A DNA stretch of 27,826 bases, taken from the NCBI GenBank assembly GCA_041441555.1, contig JASDSW010000027.1:1-27826 (forward strand), given 5' to 3'. Position 1 is the first letter of the stretch, and every line of letters begins with the position of its first letter. Shown here piece by piece: positions 15,501 through 22,729 of this stretch. The position numbers and the translations under genes were made by a program. The stretch comes from Pseudaeromonas sp041441555. Lineage in GTDB: Bacteria > Pseudomonadota > Gammaproteobacteria > Enterobacterales > Aeromonadaceae. The notes under the pieces are model-generated. The model worked only from the letters and a program-made list of their open reading frames with translations, searched no databases and was not told the origin of the DNA.

Positions 15501-16879
15501 AGGTTTTCTTCGGCGAACGAGGCCAGACGGCTGCGCACCACGCCGTTGAGATAGAGGTTGGCGCTGCCTTCGAAATCCTTGAACCGTTCGACGATGTAGG
15601 TCAACCCCGAAGTGACCGGACTCAGGTAGGAGGAGTCGATCTGCGACAGGTTGCCCGAGCAGACCAGCTTGGTCCCCTCGCCACAGCGGGTGATGATGGT
15701 CTTGAGCTGGGAGGGGGTCATGTTCTGGCACTCATCCAGCAGCACAAAGGTGTTCTGCAGGCTGCGTCCCCGCATGAAGTTAACCGATTTGAACTGGATG
15801 TTGGCCTTTTGCATGATGTAATCGAGTGAGCTCTCCTTACTCAGGTCATGCTTGTGCAGCACCTCCAGGGTATCGGTCACCGCCGCCAGCCACGGCAGCA
15901 TCTTCTCCTCTTCGGTGCCCGGAAGAAAGCCGATGCTCTCGGCGATCTCCGGCGTGTTTCGAGTGACTATGATGCGCTCGAAGATGCCCCGCTCGATGAC
16001 CAGCTCCAATGCAGCAGCCATCGCCAGCAGGGTTTTGCCGCTACCGGCCGGCCCGGTCAGGATCACCAGATCCAGGGTCGGATCCAGCAAGGCATCCAGA
16101 GCCATCGCCTGATAGATGTTTTTCGGGGTCACCCCCCAGGCATGACGGCCCATCAGCCGCTCCCATCCCAGATCCTTGATCTGCAAGCGACCACCGTCGC
16201 GACCATGCACGCGACCGGCAAAGTTGTCCGAATCGTCGATCAGATACTGGTTGATATGGGTGTTCGGCAGCAGGGCCTCGTCAATCCAGTGAAAGACATC
16301 GCGCCCCGAGGAGACACTTTCGCACTCGCCCACCCGATCCCAGAATTGCCCCTCGATGGTCTGGAACCCCTTGGCCAGCAGGCGGATGTCATCGATCAGC
16401 TGATCGGTGCGGTAATCCTCGACATGCTGGAGCCCGGCCCCCTTGGCCTTGAGACGCATGTTGATGTCTTTGGTCACCAGCGCCACGGTGCGGTTGGCGT
16501 ACTTCTTCTGCAAAAACAGCGCCGCGTTGATGATGCGGTTGTCGTTCTCCTTGTTGGTGAAGACCGCCTCCCCCTCGGGTAGGTGGTGATCGGCGAAGAT
16601 GGAGAGCCGCCCGGTACAGTTTTCACCGACCCGGTTGCCCAGATAGATGCCTTCGGCGATCTGTTCCGGAGTCGCATCGCGGAACACATCCTCCATGGTG
16701 CGAATGGCCACCCGCGCCTCGCGGCTGACATCCTTCTGGCGATCCTTGATGTTGTCGAGTTCTTCGAGCACCGTCATCGGGATGATGACGTCGTGTTCCT
16801 GAAAGGAGTAGATGGCGAGGGGTTCGTGCAGCAGAACGTTGGTATCGAGAATGAAGAGTTTGCGATCGTCGCACTCCAT
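15497..16879 (-). CDS. PIN-PhoH protein (PhoH2-type ribonuclease/ATPase)
   Basis: Cytoplasmic protein of 460 aa. The N-terminal PIN nuclease domain (about 5-140) begins KLFILDTNVLL with Asp12, then VLEELDNIK, and TKDIN as the third acidic block. The C-terminal PhoH P-loop ATPase (about 230-455) has Walker A GPAGSGKT at 276-283 and Walker B LLDECQNM at Asp382-Glu383. Mycobacterial PhoH2, with the same architecture, is known as an RNA helicase/RNase. The start at 16879 has AAGGAGG 6 nt upstream; the open frame extending to 16942 is not supported. It is convergent with thiQ, with interlocked stops, and divergent from the parM-like gene. Confidence 0.92.
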   Translation of the reverse strand: MECDDRKLFILDTNVLLHEPLAIYSFQEHDVIIPMTVLEELDNIKDRQKDVSREARVAIRTMEDVFRDATPEQIAEGIYLGNRVGENCTGRLSIFADHHLPEGEAVFTNKENDNRIINAALFLQKKYANRTVALVTKDINMRLKAKGAGLQHVEDYRTDQLIDDIRLLAKGFQTIEGQFWDRVGECESVSSGRDVFHWIDEALLPNTHINQYLIDDSDNFAGRVHGRDGGRLQIKDLGWERLMGRHAWGVTPKNIYQAMALDALLDPTLDLVILTGPAGSGKTLLAMAAALELVIERGIFERIIVTRNTPEIAESIGFLPGTEEEKMLPWLAAVTDTLEVLHKHDLSKESSLDYIMQKANIQFKSVNFMRGRSLQNTFVLLDECQNMTPSQLKTIITRCGEGTKLVCSGNLSQIDSSYLSPVTSGLTYIVERFKDFEGSANLYLNGVVRSRLASFAEENL

Positions 16880-17282
16880 AGGCAGCCTCCTTGGGTGGCT
16901 AGGTGATCCGGTTGATGGCACTCGGGTGTCGATTGATGACATTCAGGTGTCAGTAAAGACACAACCAGATGACAGGGCTATGACTTCACCCTACGCCCAT
17001 TGCAATTGCCGACGCAACCCGGAGACGCCGAGGGTGCCGAGCCGATCGCACTTGCCCGTCACAACCAAAGGCTCTGCCCCGGTTCGATACTCAACAGCAT
17101 AAACTGCTACCACCATGCGAAAGAAAAGCTTCCGCATAGAATGCATAACTACGGAAATAAGTTTCCTCGATATTTTTAATTCAATAAAACCCGTGAAGCG
17201 GTTAAAATATCTGCTACCCAGCAAGGCCGTCGGGGCAGACCGTCATCGGGTGTCATCCGTCCCCATTCAAGCGAGAGAACGC
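16880..17282. other. Intergenic region between phoH and parM with repeated boxes
   Basis: A 403-bp non-coding gap. The left part (16922-16974) carries five alternating TGTC/GACA boxes about one helical turn apart, listed separately. The middle holds an AT-rich stretch (17135-17190) and a possible -10 box TAAAAT at 17203-17208 with only a weak -35. The right part has two GTCATC repeats 10 bp apart (17242 and 17252). The upstream extension of the parM frame to 17115 has no coding bias. Confidence 0.5.
16922..16974. repeat. Helically phased TGTC/GACA boxes, candidate parC-like site
   Basis: TGTC at 16927, GACA at 16938, TGTC at 16948, GACA at 16958 and GACA at 16971 are spaced 11, 10, 10 and 13 bp. 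Within them are the dyad TGACA-N6-TGTCA (16937-16952) and the near-repeats TCGGGTGTC (16922) and TCAGGTGTC (16943), 21 bp apart. TCGGGTGTC recurs exactly at 17246-17254. The boxes are seen; a role as ParR iterons is inference, and they could instead be a phoH operator. Confidence 0.4.
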
Positions 17283-18329
17283 ATGTCCGCACACACCATG
17301 AAGATCGCCATCGATGATGGCTCCACCAATGTCAAAGTCAGCTGGATCGACCAGGGGACCCTGAAGACCATCATCTCCCCCAATTCGTTCCGCAAAGATT
17401 GGAAGAGCGCCGCCCTGCTCAAGGGGCAGCAGGTCTACAACTACACCATCGGCACCACCAAATACACCTATGACGCCACCTCGGACAAGGCGTTGTCGAC
17501 CACCCACATCGAATACCAGTACGATGACCAGAACCTGCTGGCCGTGCACCACGCCCTGCTGCAGACCGGCATCGAGCCTGGCCCGGTGACCATAGTGGTC
17601 ACTCTGCCCATCACCGAGTACTACAACCCGGACGATTGCCAGAAGAACGAGGCGAAAATTGCCGCCAAGCGCAAGAATCTGATGCGCGACATCAGCCTGA
17701 ACAAGGGCACCCTGTTCCAGATCGTCGATGTGGAAGTGATGCCGGAGAGCCTGCCGGCCGTGCTCTCCTCACTGCTCAACTCCAACTGCAACCCCTTCAC
17801 CAAGTCCCTGGTCATCGACTGCGGTGGCACCACCCTGGACATGGGGGTCATCGTCGGTGAGTTTGACGACGTCTCGGCCATCTACGGCAACAACGAGATC
17901 GGCGTCTCCATGGTCACCGATGCCGCCCGCAAGGCACTGGCCGCCGCCGACAGCGACTCCAGCTATCTGGTGGCCAATGAGCTGATCAAGCGCCGCCACG
18001 ATCTGGAGTTCGTTCGCAGCGTGGTCAACGACGAGAGCAAGATCCCGGTGATCCTCGACAAGATCGAGACCAAAATCCGCGAACTCGGCGACCAGGTGGC
18101 TTACGAGGCGAAGAAGTTTGCCAAGAATCCGAACCGTGTCTACTTAGTCGGTGGCGGGGCGCCGCTCATCGCCGATGCCCTGCGCGAGGCCTATGCCACC
18201 TTGGGCGATCGGGTCGTGCTGATCGACAACCCGCAGAGCGCCCTCTCCCGCGAGATCTGCATCTATCACGCCGAAGAGGTGGCCACCGAGGTCGCCAGCC
18301 CAGTGCTGCTTGAGGTCGGCAATGAGTAG
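17283..18329 (+). CDS. parM: ParM-like actin-family segregation ATPase
   Basis: Actin-fold protein of 348 aa, strikingly like plasmid R1 ParM/StbA (320 aa). Matching blocks include IDDGSTNVKVSW (phosphate 1, Asp11), ISPNSF, NYT, AVHHALL, TLPITEYY, VMPES (Glu155, the catalytic Glu position), IDCGGTTLDMG (phosphate 2, Asp179), IYGNNEIGVSMVT, YLVANELI and YLVGGGAPLIAD (about 287-298). ParM forms ATP-driven filaments that push ParR-parC complexes apart. The ATG at 17283 gives a weak purine-rich site upstream; an ATG at 17298 would match the R1 start better but has no ribosome site. It overlaps the ParR-like gene by 8 bp. The location between phoH and purH suggests a chromosomal rather than plasmid function. 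Confidence 0.88.
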   Translation: MSAHTMKIAIDDGSTNVKVSWIDQGTLKTIISPNSFRKDWKSAALLKGQQVYNYTIGTTKYTYDATSDKALSTTHIEYQYDDQNLLAVHHALLQTGIEPGPVTIVVTLPITEYYNPDDCQKNEAKIAAKRKNLMRDISLNKGTLFQIVDVEVMPESLPAVLSSLLNSNCNPFTKSLVIDCGGTTLDMGVIVGEFDDVSAIYGNNEIGVSMVTDAARKALAAADSDSSYLVANELIKRRHDLEFVRSVVNDESKIPVILDKIETKIRELGDQVAYEAKKFAKNPNRVYLVGGGAPLIADALREAYATLGDRVVLIDNPQSALSREICIYHAEEVATEVASPVLLEVGNE

Positions 18330-18930
18330 TGGTGTCGCCAGGAAACTCAACCTGGCTCTCTATCTCAATCCGGAAACCTCCGACTCCGACCGTTATGCGG
18401 TCGGAGCCCTGCGGCAATGGTATGACAAGGCCAAGCGCAGCCACTCCGATCGCACCACGCTGGATATGGCGGTACGCCTGTTCCATCGCGACATCTATCT
18501 GGCCGGTCTCTACCTCTATCTGCTGGATCCCAAGCTCAGCCGCAGCCTGGGCGGAGCCCTGGACGACGAGAGCCTGACACCGACCGCCTTCTGGCGCCAG
18601 CTCCACGCCTGCGGTCTGACCCAGGGCGAGCACCAGCAGATCGCCGATGACGAGGCGCTATTCTCGCCCAGCCAACTGACCCAGCTGCAGCAGCTGCTCG
18701 CCGAGCAAAACAGCCATATCGTCGCGGTGCAGCAGGAGCTGCAGCAACTACGGCAATTGGCCGACAGCCAGGCTCGTCAGCTCAAACGGCTGCAGGGACA
18801 GGCAGTCTCCGGGGCGGCACCCAGCACAGAGTCGTCCGGCACGGGGGCGACACAGGAGAGCTCGGTGCTCAGCGAGCTGATGCCCTCCCCCGAGCGCATC
18901 GCCAAGATCAAGCAAAAGGGGTTGTTCTAA
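18322..18930 (+). CDS. ParR-like partner of ParM
   Basis: Protein of 202 aa directly coupled to parM: its ATG lies 8 bp inside parM, with GAGG 7 nt upstream. Residues 8-70 (RKLNLALYLNPETSDSDRY, then LDMAVRLFHRDIYLAGLYLYLLD) resemble the arrangement of R1 ParR (KLNP..., a basic linker, ALTAGLALYRQDP), a ribbon-helix-helix DNA binder. Unlike R1 ParR (117 aa) it has a Gln/Leu-rich probable coiled coil (117-159), a Ser/Thr/Gly linker (160-180) and a lysine-containing tail ending KIKQKGLF. The tail could be the ParM-binding element, since the ParR C-terminus does this in R1. The assignment rests on operon context and weak similarity. Confidence 0.6.
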   Translation: MSSGVARKLNLALYLNPETSDSDRYAVGALRQWYDKAKRSHSDRTTLDMAVRLFHRDIYLAGLYLYLLDPKLSRSLGGALDDESLTPTAFWRQLHACGLTQGEHQQIADDEALFSPSQLTQLQQLLAEQNSHIVAVQQELQQLRQLADSQARQLKRLQGQAVSGAAPSTESSGTGATQESSVLSELMPSPERIAKIKQKGLF

Positions 18931-18936
18931 CCCCTT
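18916..18936 (+). terminator. Hairpin overlapping the end of the parMR operon
   Basis: AAGGGGTT (18916-18923) and AACCCCTT (18929-18936) form a perfect 8-bp stem with a 5-nt loop that includes the stop codon of the ParR-like gene. The following sequence is only moderately T-rich, so termination may be partial. Confidence 0.5.
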
Positions 18937-19243
18937 CCTTCGCGACCTTTTTCGGCTGCGCCATCAACCCCATGAACGCGACTCCCTCGTAGAAACCAAG
19001 CCAATTCAACCCATTACAGACAAACGTTTCGCCGCCCGTCAGCACTGGATCGGCCATCCGCAAAAAAATCGCCTTACATCACGCTTTTGTGTAAAATACG
19101 CGCCCACTCGGATGGGCATCCGGGTCTTGTCTTCAAGGGTATTTCTGCAAAGTTCATTTGTGATCAGCTAGCGCCGCAGGCATCGGCTTCCGCGAGTAGA
19201 TTTTGCGAAATTCCCCCTGGAACCTTTAGAGGACAACGAAGAG
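18931..19243. other. purH promoter and leader region
   Basis: A 313-bp gap without a credible gene. It holds a PurR-like box (19018-19033), a possible -10 TAAAAT (19092-19097) with a poor -35, and a small leader hairpin CGGATG-GG-CATCCG (19109-19122). The implied purH leader is about 140 nt. Confidence 0.5.
19018..19033 (+). promoter_or_regulatory. PurR-like operator upstream of purH
   Basis: AGACAAACGTTTCGCC contains the CAAACGTTT core of the known PurR box ACGCAAACGTTTNCNT and matches 10 of its 14 fixed bases. It lies about 60-75 bp upstream of the probable -10, somewhat far for simple promoter occlusion. Confidence 0.5.
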
Positions 19244-20836
19244 ATGGAAAACACTCGACCGATCCGCCGCGCCCTGCTGAGCGTCTCTGACAAGACCGGC
19301 ATTGTGGAGTTTGCCCGCGCCCTGCAAGCCCGAGGCGTAGAACTGCTCTCCACCGGCGGAACCGCTCGCCTGCTGGCCGATGCTGGCCTGCCGGTAACCG
19401 AAGTCTCCGATTACACCGGCTTTCCCGAAATGATGGATGGCCGCGTCAAGACCCTGCACCCGAAGGTTCATGGCGGCATCCTGGGCCGTCGCGGCATCGA
19501 TGATGGCATCATGAGCCAGCATGGCATCAGCCCCATCGATCTGGTCGCCGTCAATCTCTACCCCTTTGCCGCCACCGTCGCCAAGCCGGATTGCTCGCTG
19601 GCTGACGCCATCGAAAACATCGACATCGGTGGCCCGACCATGGTGCGCTCCGCGGCCAAGAACCACAAAGATGTCACCATTGTGGTCAACGCCCGCGACT
19701 ACGACCGTGTGATCAAGGAGATGGATGGCAACGCCAACTCCCTGAGCTACGCCACCCGCTTCGATCTGGCCATCGCGGCGTTTGAGCACACCGCCGCCTA
19801 TGACGGCATGATCGCCAACTACTTCGGTACCAAGGTGCCGAGCTACGGCGTCATCGATGAAACCAGTAGCGACTCCAAGTTCCCGCGCACCATCAACTTC
19901 CAGTTCATCAAGAAGCAGGATATGCGCTACGGCGAGAACGCTCACCAGGCTGCTGCTTTCTATGTGGAAGCCGATGTCAAAGAGGCCTCGGTCTCTACCG
20001 CCACCCAGCTGCAAGGCAAGGCACTCTCCTACAACAACATTGCCGATACCGATGCCGCGCTGGAGTGCGTCAAGCAGTTCATCGACCCGGCCTGCGTCAT
20101 CGTCAAGCACGCCAACCCCTGTGGCGTCGCCCTGGGTGACGATATCCTGCAAGCCTATGACCGCGCCTACAAGACGGATCCGACCTCGGCCTTTGGCGGC
20201 ATCATCGCCTTCAACCGCGAACTGGATGCGGCCACCGCCGAAGCCATCGTCAGCCGTCAGTTTGTCGAGGTGATCATTGCCCCGGCCGTCACCGCCGAAG
20301 CCCGCGACGTGGTCGCCAAGAAGGCCAACGTGCGTCTGCTGGAGTGTGGCTTCTGGACCGGCAAGAGCGAGGGAGTCGACGTCAAGCGCGTCAATGGCGG
20401 CCTGCTGGTGCAAGACCGGGATCAGGGCATGGTCACCCTGCGCGACCTGAAAGTGGTCAGCAAGCGTCAACCCACCGAGAAAGAGCTCGAAGAGCTGCTG
20501 TTCTGCTGGAAGGTCGGCAAGTTCGTCAAGTCCAACGCCATCGTCTACACCAAGAACGGCCAGACCATCGGCATCGGTGCCGGTCAGATGAGCCGCGTTT
20601 ATTCTGCCAAGATCGCCGGCATCAAGGCCGCCGATGAAGGGCTGGAAGTCCAGGGCTCTGTCATGGCCTCCGATGCCTTCTTCCCGTTCCGCGACGGCAT
20701 CGACGCGGCGGCCGAAGCCGGCATCAGCTGCGTCATCCAGCCGGGTGGCTCAATGCGCGATCAGGAAGTGATCGATGCGGCCGACGAGCACGGCATGGTC
20801 ATGGTCTTCACCAACATGCGTCACTTCCGCCATTAA
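19244..20836 (+). CDS. purH: Bifunctional AICAR transformylase/IMP cyclohydrolase PurH
   Basis: Catalyses the last two steps of IMP synthesis: formylation of AICAR with 10-formyl-THF and ring closure. The 530-aa protein (529 in E. coli) has the N-terminal MGS-like cyclohydrolase domain (about 1-200; ALLSVSDKTGIVEFA, STGGTA, GRVKTLHPKVHGG) and the C-terminal transformylase with RYGENAHQ, the catalytic Lys288-His289 in VKHANPCG, and GAGQMSRV. The start fits the family; AGGA is 10 nt upstream. It is followed by purD after 115 bp with a hairpin between. Confidence 0.97.
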   Translation: MENTRPIRRALLSVSDKTGIVEFARALQARGVELLSTGGTARLLADAGLPVTEVSDYTGFPEMMDGRVKTLHPKVHGGILGRRGIDDGIMSQHGISPIDLVAVNLYPFAATVAKPDCSLADAIENIDIGGPTMVRSAAKNHKDVTIVVNARDYDRVIKEMDGNANSLSYATRFDLAIAAFEHTAAYDGMIANYFGTKVPSYGVIDETSSDSKFPRTINFQFIKKQDMRYGENAHQAAAFYVEADVKEASVSTATQLQGKALSYNNIADTDAALECVKQFIDPACVIVKHANPCGVALGDDILQAYDRAYKTDPTSAFGGIIAFNRELDAATAEAIVSRQFVEVIIAPAVTAEARDVVAKKANVRLLECGFWTGKSEGVDVKRVNGGLLVQDRDQGMVTLRDLKVVSKRQPTEKELEELLFCWKVGKFVKSNAIVYTKNGQTIGIGAGQMSRVYSAKIAGIKAADEGLEVQGSVMASDAFFPFRDGIDAAAEAGISCVIQPGGSMRDQEVIDAADEHGMVMVFTNMRHFRH

Positions 20837-20845
20837 TCACGAACC

Positions 20846-20870
20846 GGCCGCTCCTCGAGCGGCCTTGTTT
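20846..20870 (+). terminator. Intergenic terminator/attenuator between purH and purD
   Basis: GGCCGCTC (20846-20853) and GAGCGGCC (20857-20864) make a perfect 8-bp stem with a CTC loop, followed by TTGTTT. The T-tract is interrupted, so partial read-through into purD is plausible. Confidence 0.65.
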
Positions 20871-20918
20871 GCTTCAGATGTCATGCCATCGGCAGGGCAT
20901 CTCGACCCGAATCTCAGC

Positions 20919-20933
20919 CGGGGCCGAGCCCCG
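20919..20933 (+). other. Hairpin just upstream of the purD ribosome site
   Basis: CGGGGC (20919-20924) and GCCCCG (20928-20933) pair perfectly around a CGA loop. The AAGGA ribosome site begins only 5 nt later, so the fold could affect purD translation. Confidence 0.4.
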
Positions 20934-20951
20934 ACTCAAGGATGGAACAGA

Positions 20952-22241
20952 ATGAAAGTATTAGTGATCGGTAACGGCGGCCGTGAGCACGCTCTGGCCT
21001 GGAAGGCGGCGCAATCGCCACTGGTCGAGAAGATCTTCGTGGCACCGGGCAACCCAGGCACCGCGCGGGAAGCCAAGGTGGAAAACGTCGCCATCAGCGC
21101 CACCGACGTCCCGGCGCTGGTCGCCTTCGCCCAGAAAGAACAGATCGGCCTGACCATCGTCGGCCCGGAAGCGCCGCTGGTGATCGGGGTTGTGGATGCC
21201 TTCCGCGCCGCCGGTCTGACCATCTTCGGACCGACCCAGGCCGCCGCCCAGCTCGAAGGCTCCAAGGCCTTCACCAAGGATTTCCTGGCTCGCCAACAGA
21301 TCCCGACCGCCGAATACCAAAACTTCACCGAAGTCGAACCTGCACTGGCCTACCTGCGGGAAAAGGGCGCCCCCATCGTGGTCAAGGCCGATGGTCTGGC
21401 CGCCGGTAAGGGCGTGATCGTCGCCATGACGCTCGCCGAGGCCGAAGAGGCGGTGCGTGACATGCTCTCCGGCAACGCCTTTGGCGACGCCGGCAGCCGC
21501 GTGGTCATCGAAGAGTTCCTCGATGGCGAAGAGGCTTCTTTCATCGTCATGGTCGATGGCCAGAACGTGCTGCCGATGGCCACGAGCCAGGATCACAAGC
21601 GGGTCGGCGATGGCGACACCGGCCCCAATACCGGCGGCATGGGCGCCTACTCCCCGGCTCCGGTGGTTACCCCGGAAATCCATCAGCGCGTGATGGAGCG
21701 CATCATCATGCCAACCGTGCGTGGCATGGCGGCCGAAGGCAACGTCTACACAGGTTTCCTCTACGCGGGGCTCATGATCGACGCGGCGGGCAACCCCAAG
21801 GTGATCGAGTTCAACTGCCGCTTCGGTGACCCAGAGACCCAACCCATCATGCTGCGCATGCAATCCGATCTGGTCGAACTCTGTTTGGCCGGTTGTGCGG
21901 GCGAACTGAACCAGAAAGAAGCCGTCTATGACAGCCGCGCCGCCGTCGGTGTGGTGCTGGCCGCCGCCAACTACCCAGGCGAGCCGCAAAAAGGCGATGT
22001 GATCCACGGGCTGGATGCCGGCAACAACGTCGATATCAAGCTGTTCCAAGCCGGTACTGCCGAACAGAATGGTCAGGTGGTCACCAATGGTGGTCGCGTG
22101 CTGTGCGCCACGGCGCTCGGTCATACCGTTTTGGAAGCTCAACAGAAAGCCTATGAGCTGGCCAAGCAGGTGAGCTGGAACGGTCTCTTCTACCGCACCG
22201 ACATCGGCTACCGCGCCATCGCCCGGGAACAGAACAACTAA
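20952..22241 (+). CDS. purD: Phosphoribosylamine-glycine ligase PurD
   Basis: GAR synthetase, second step of purine synthesis: joins phosphoribosylamine and glycine using ATP. The 429-aa length equals E. coli PurD. It starts MKVLVIGNGGREHALAWK and has the ATP-grasp blocks IVGPEAPLV, QLEGSKAFTKDFLAR, KADGLAAGKGV, IEEFLDGEEASF, DHKRVGDGDTGPNTGGMGAYSP and EFNCRFGDPETQ. The ATG at 20952 has AAGGA 9 nt upstream; upstream in-frame starts add non-conserved sequence. It is expressed from purH read-through or a promoter I cannot see. Confidence 0.97.
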   Translation: MKVLVIGNGGREHALAWKAAQSPLVEKIFVAPGNPGTAREAKVENVAISATDVPALVAFAQKEQIGLTIVGPEAPLVIGVVDAFRAAGLTIFGPTQAAAQLEGSKAFTKDFLARQQIPTAEYQNFTEVEPALAYLREKGAPIVVKADGLAAGKGVIVAMTLAEAEEAVRDMLSGNAFGDAGSRVVIEEFLDGEEASFIVMVDGQNVLPMATSQDHKRVGDGDTGPNTGGMGAYSPAPVVTPEIHQRVMERIIMPTVRGMAAEGNVYTGFLYAGLMIDAAGNPKVIEFNCRFGDPETQPIMLRMQSDLVELCLAGCAGELNQKEAVYDSRAAVGVVLAAANYPGEPQKGDVIHGLDAGNNVDIKLFQAGTAEQNGQVVTNGGRVLCATALGHTVLEAQQKAYELAKQVSWNGLFYRTDIGYRAIAREQNN

Positions 22242-22257
22242 TTAATAACTCCGTGCA

Positions 22258-22286
22258 AAAGGCAGCCAATGGGCTGCCTTTTTTTA
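22258..22286 (+). terminator. Rho-independent terminator of purHD
   Basis: GGCAGCC (22261-22267) and GGCTGCC (22272-22278) form a 7-bp stem with an AATG loop, extended by AAA/TTT and followed by T7. It lies 17 bp after the purD stop. Confidence 0.92.
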
Positions 22287-22729
22287 TTCTGCCCCCATTC
22301 AATAATTGTCTGATTTATCAGCTAATTAGCCAACAGTCAGCACCATCAGCCAAAACCTCTAAAAATCAAACATCCAATAGTGTAGAAACCTGAAAATCGG
22401 TCAAATCACCAGAGATCAATTCAGCTCAACCAGAGCAGAAACTGTTGTTTTATTACGTCATTTATCTCAAAAATGTGAAAACCATTTCAAAAAATTAACA
22501 GTTGATGCAGCTCGCAACTTTCATTTTTTGTGCTAATTGCTGCAAATTCAAACCAGATGAAAACGTTTCCGAATCACACATTTACCGATCCATACCCCCT
22601 ATAGTGCGCCCGGTGACGTATGGGACCGAGCTTCTCTTTACAGAAGAAAGTAATAAGAACCCAACGAATGTTGTTCAAGTTTCAAACGCCCAACAAGACT
22701 CCGTAACATCTGAAGAAGGACACGAAGGT
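22287..22729. other. AT-rich leader/promoter region of the pullulanase gene
   Basis: No credible gene. It contains a CRP-like dyad TGTGA-N6-TTTCA (22476-22491, 8 of 10 bases), a LacI-family-like AAACGTTT palindrome (22562-22569), a TCACA half-site (22575-22579) and a TATAGT -10-like box (22601-22606). The pullulanase frame is open back to 22502, but the extra sequence has no signal peptide logic or coding bias. No clear MalT boxes were found. Confidence 0.4.

Noticed and set aside
17115..17282. 56-residue N-terminal extension of ParM
   Set aside because: The sequence before 17283 is AT-rich, contains the likely promoter and has no counterpart in R1 ParM.
19226..20470. 414-aa minus-strand frame opposite purH
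   Set aside because: Purely antisense to a conserved enzyme; composition (Gly, Val, Asp, His rich) is that of a reverse-complement shadow.
20961..22142. 393-aa minus-strand frame opposite purD
   Set aside because: Same reason: it covers purD almost exactly, with no independent coding evidence.
22502..22729. N-terminal extension of the pullulanase by 76 residues
   Set aside because: The extension would bury the lipoprotein signal peptide, is AT-rich and lacks codon bias; a good start with a ribosome site exists at 22730.
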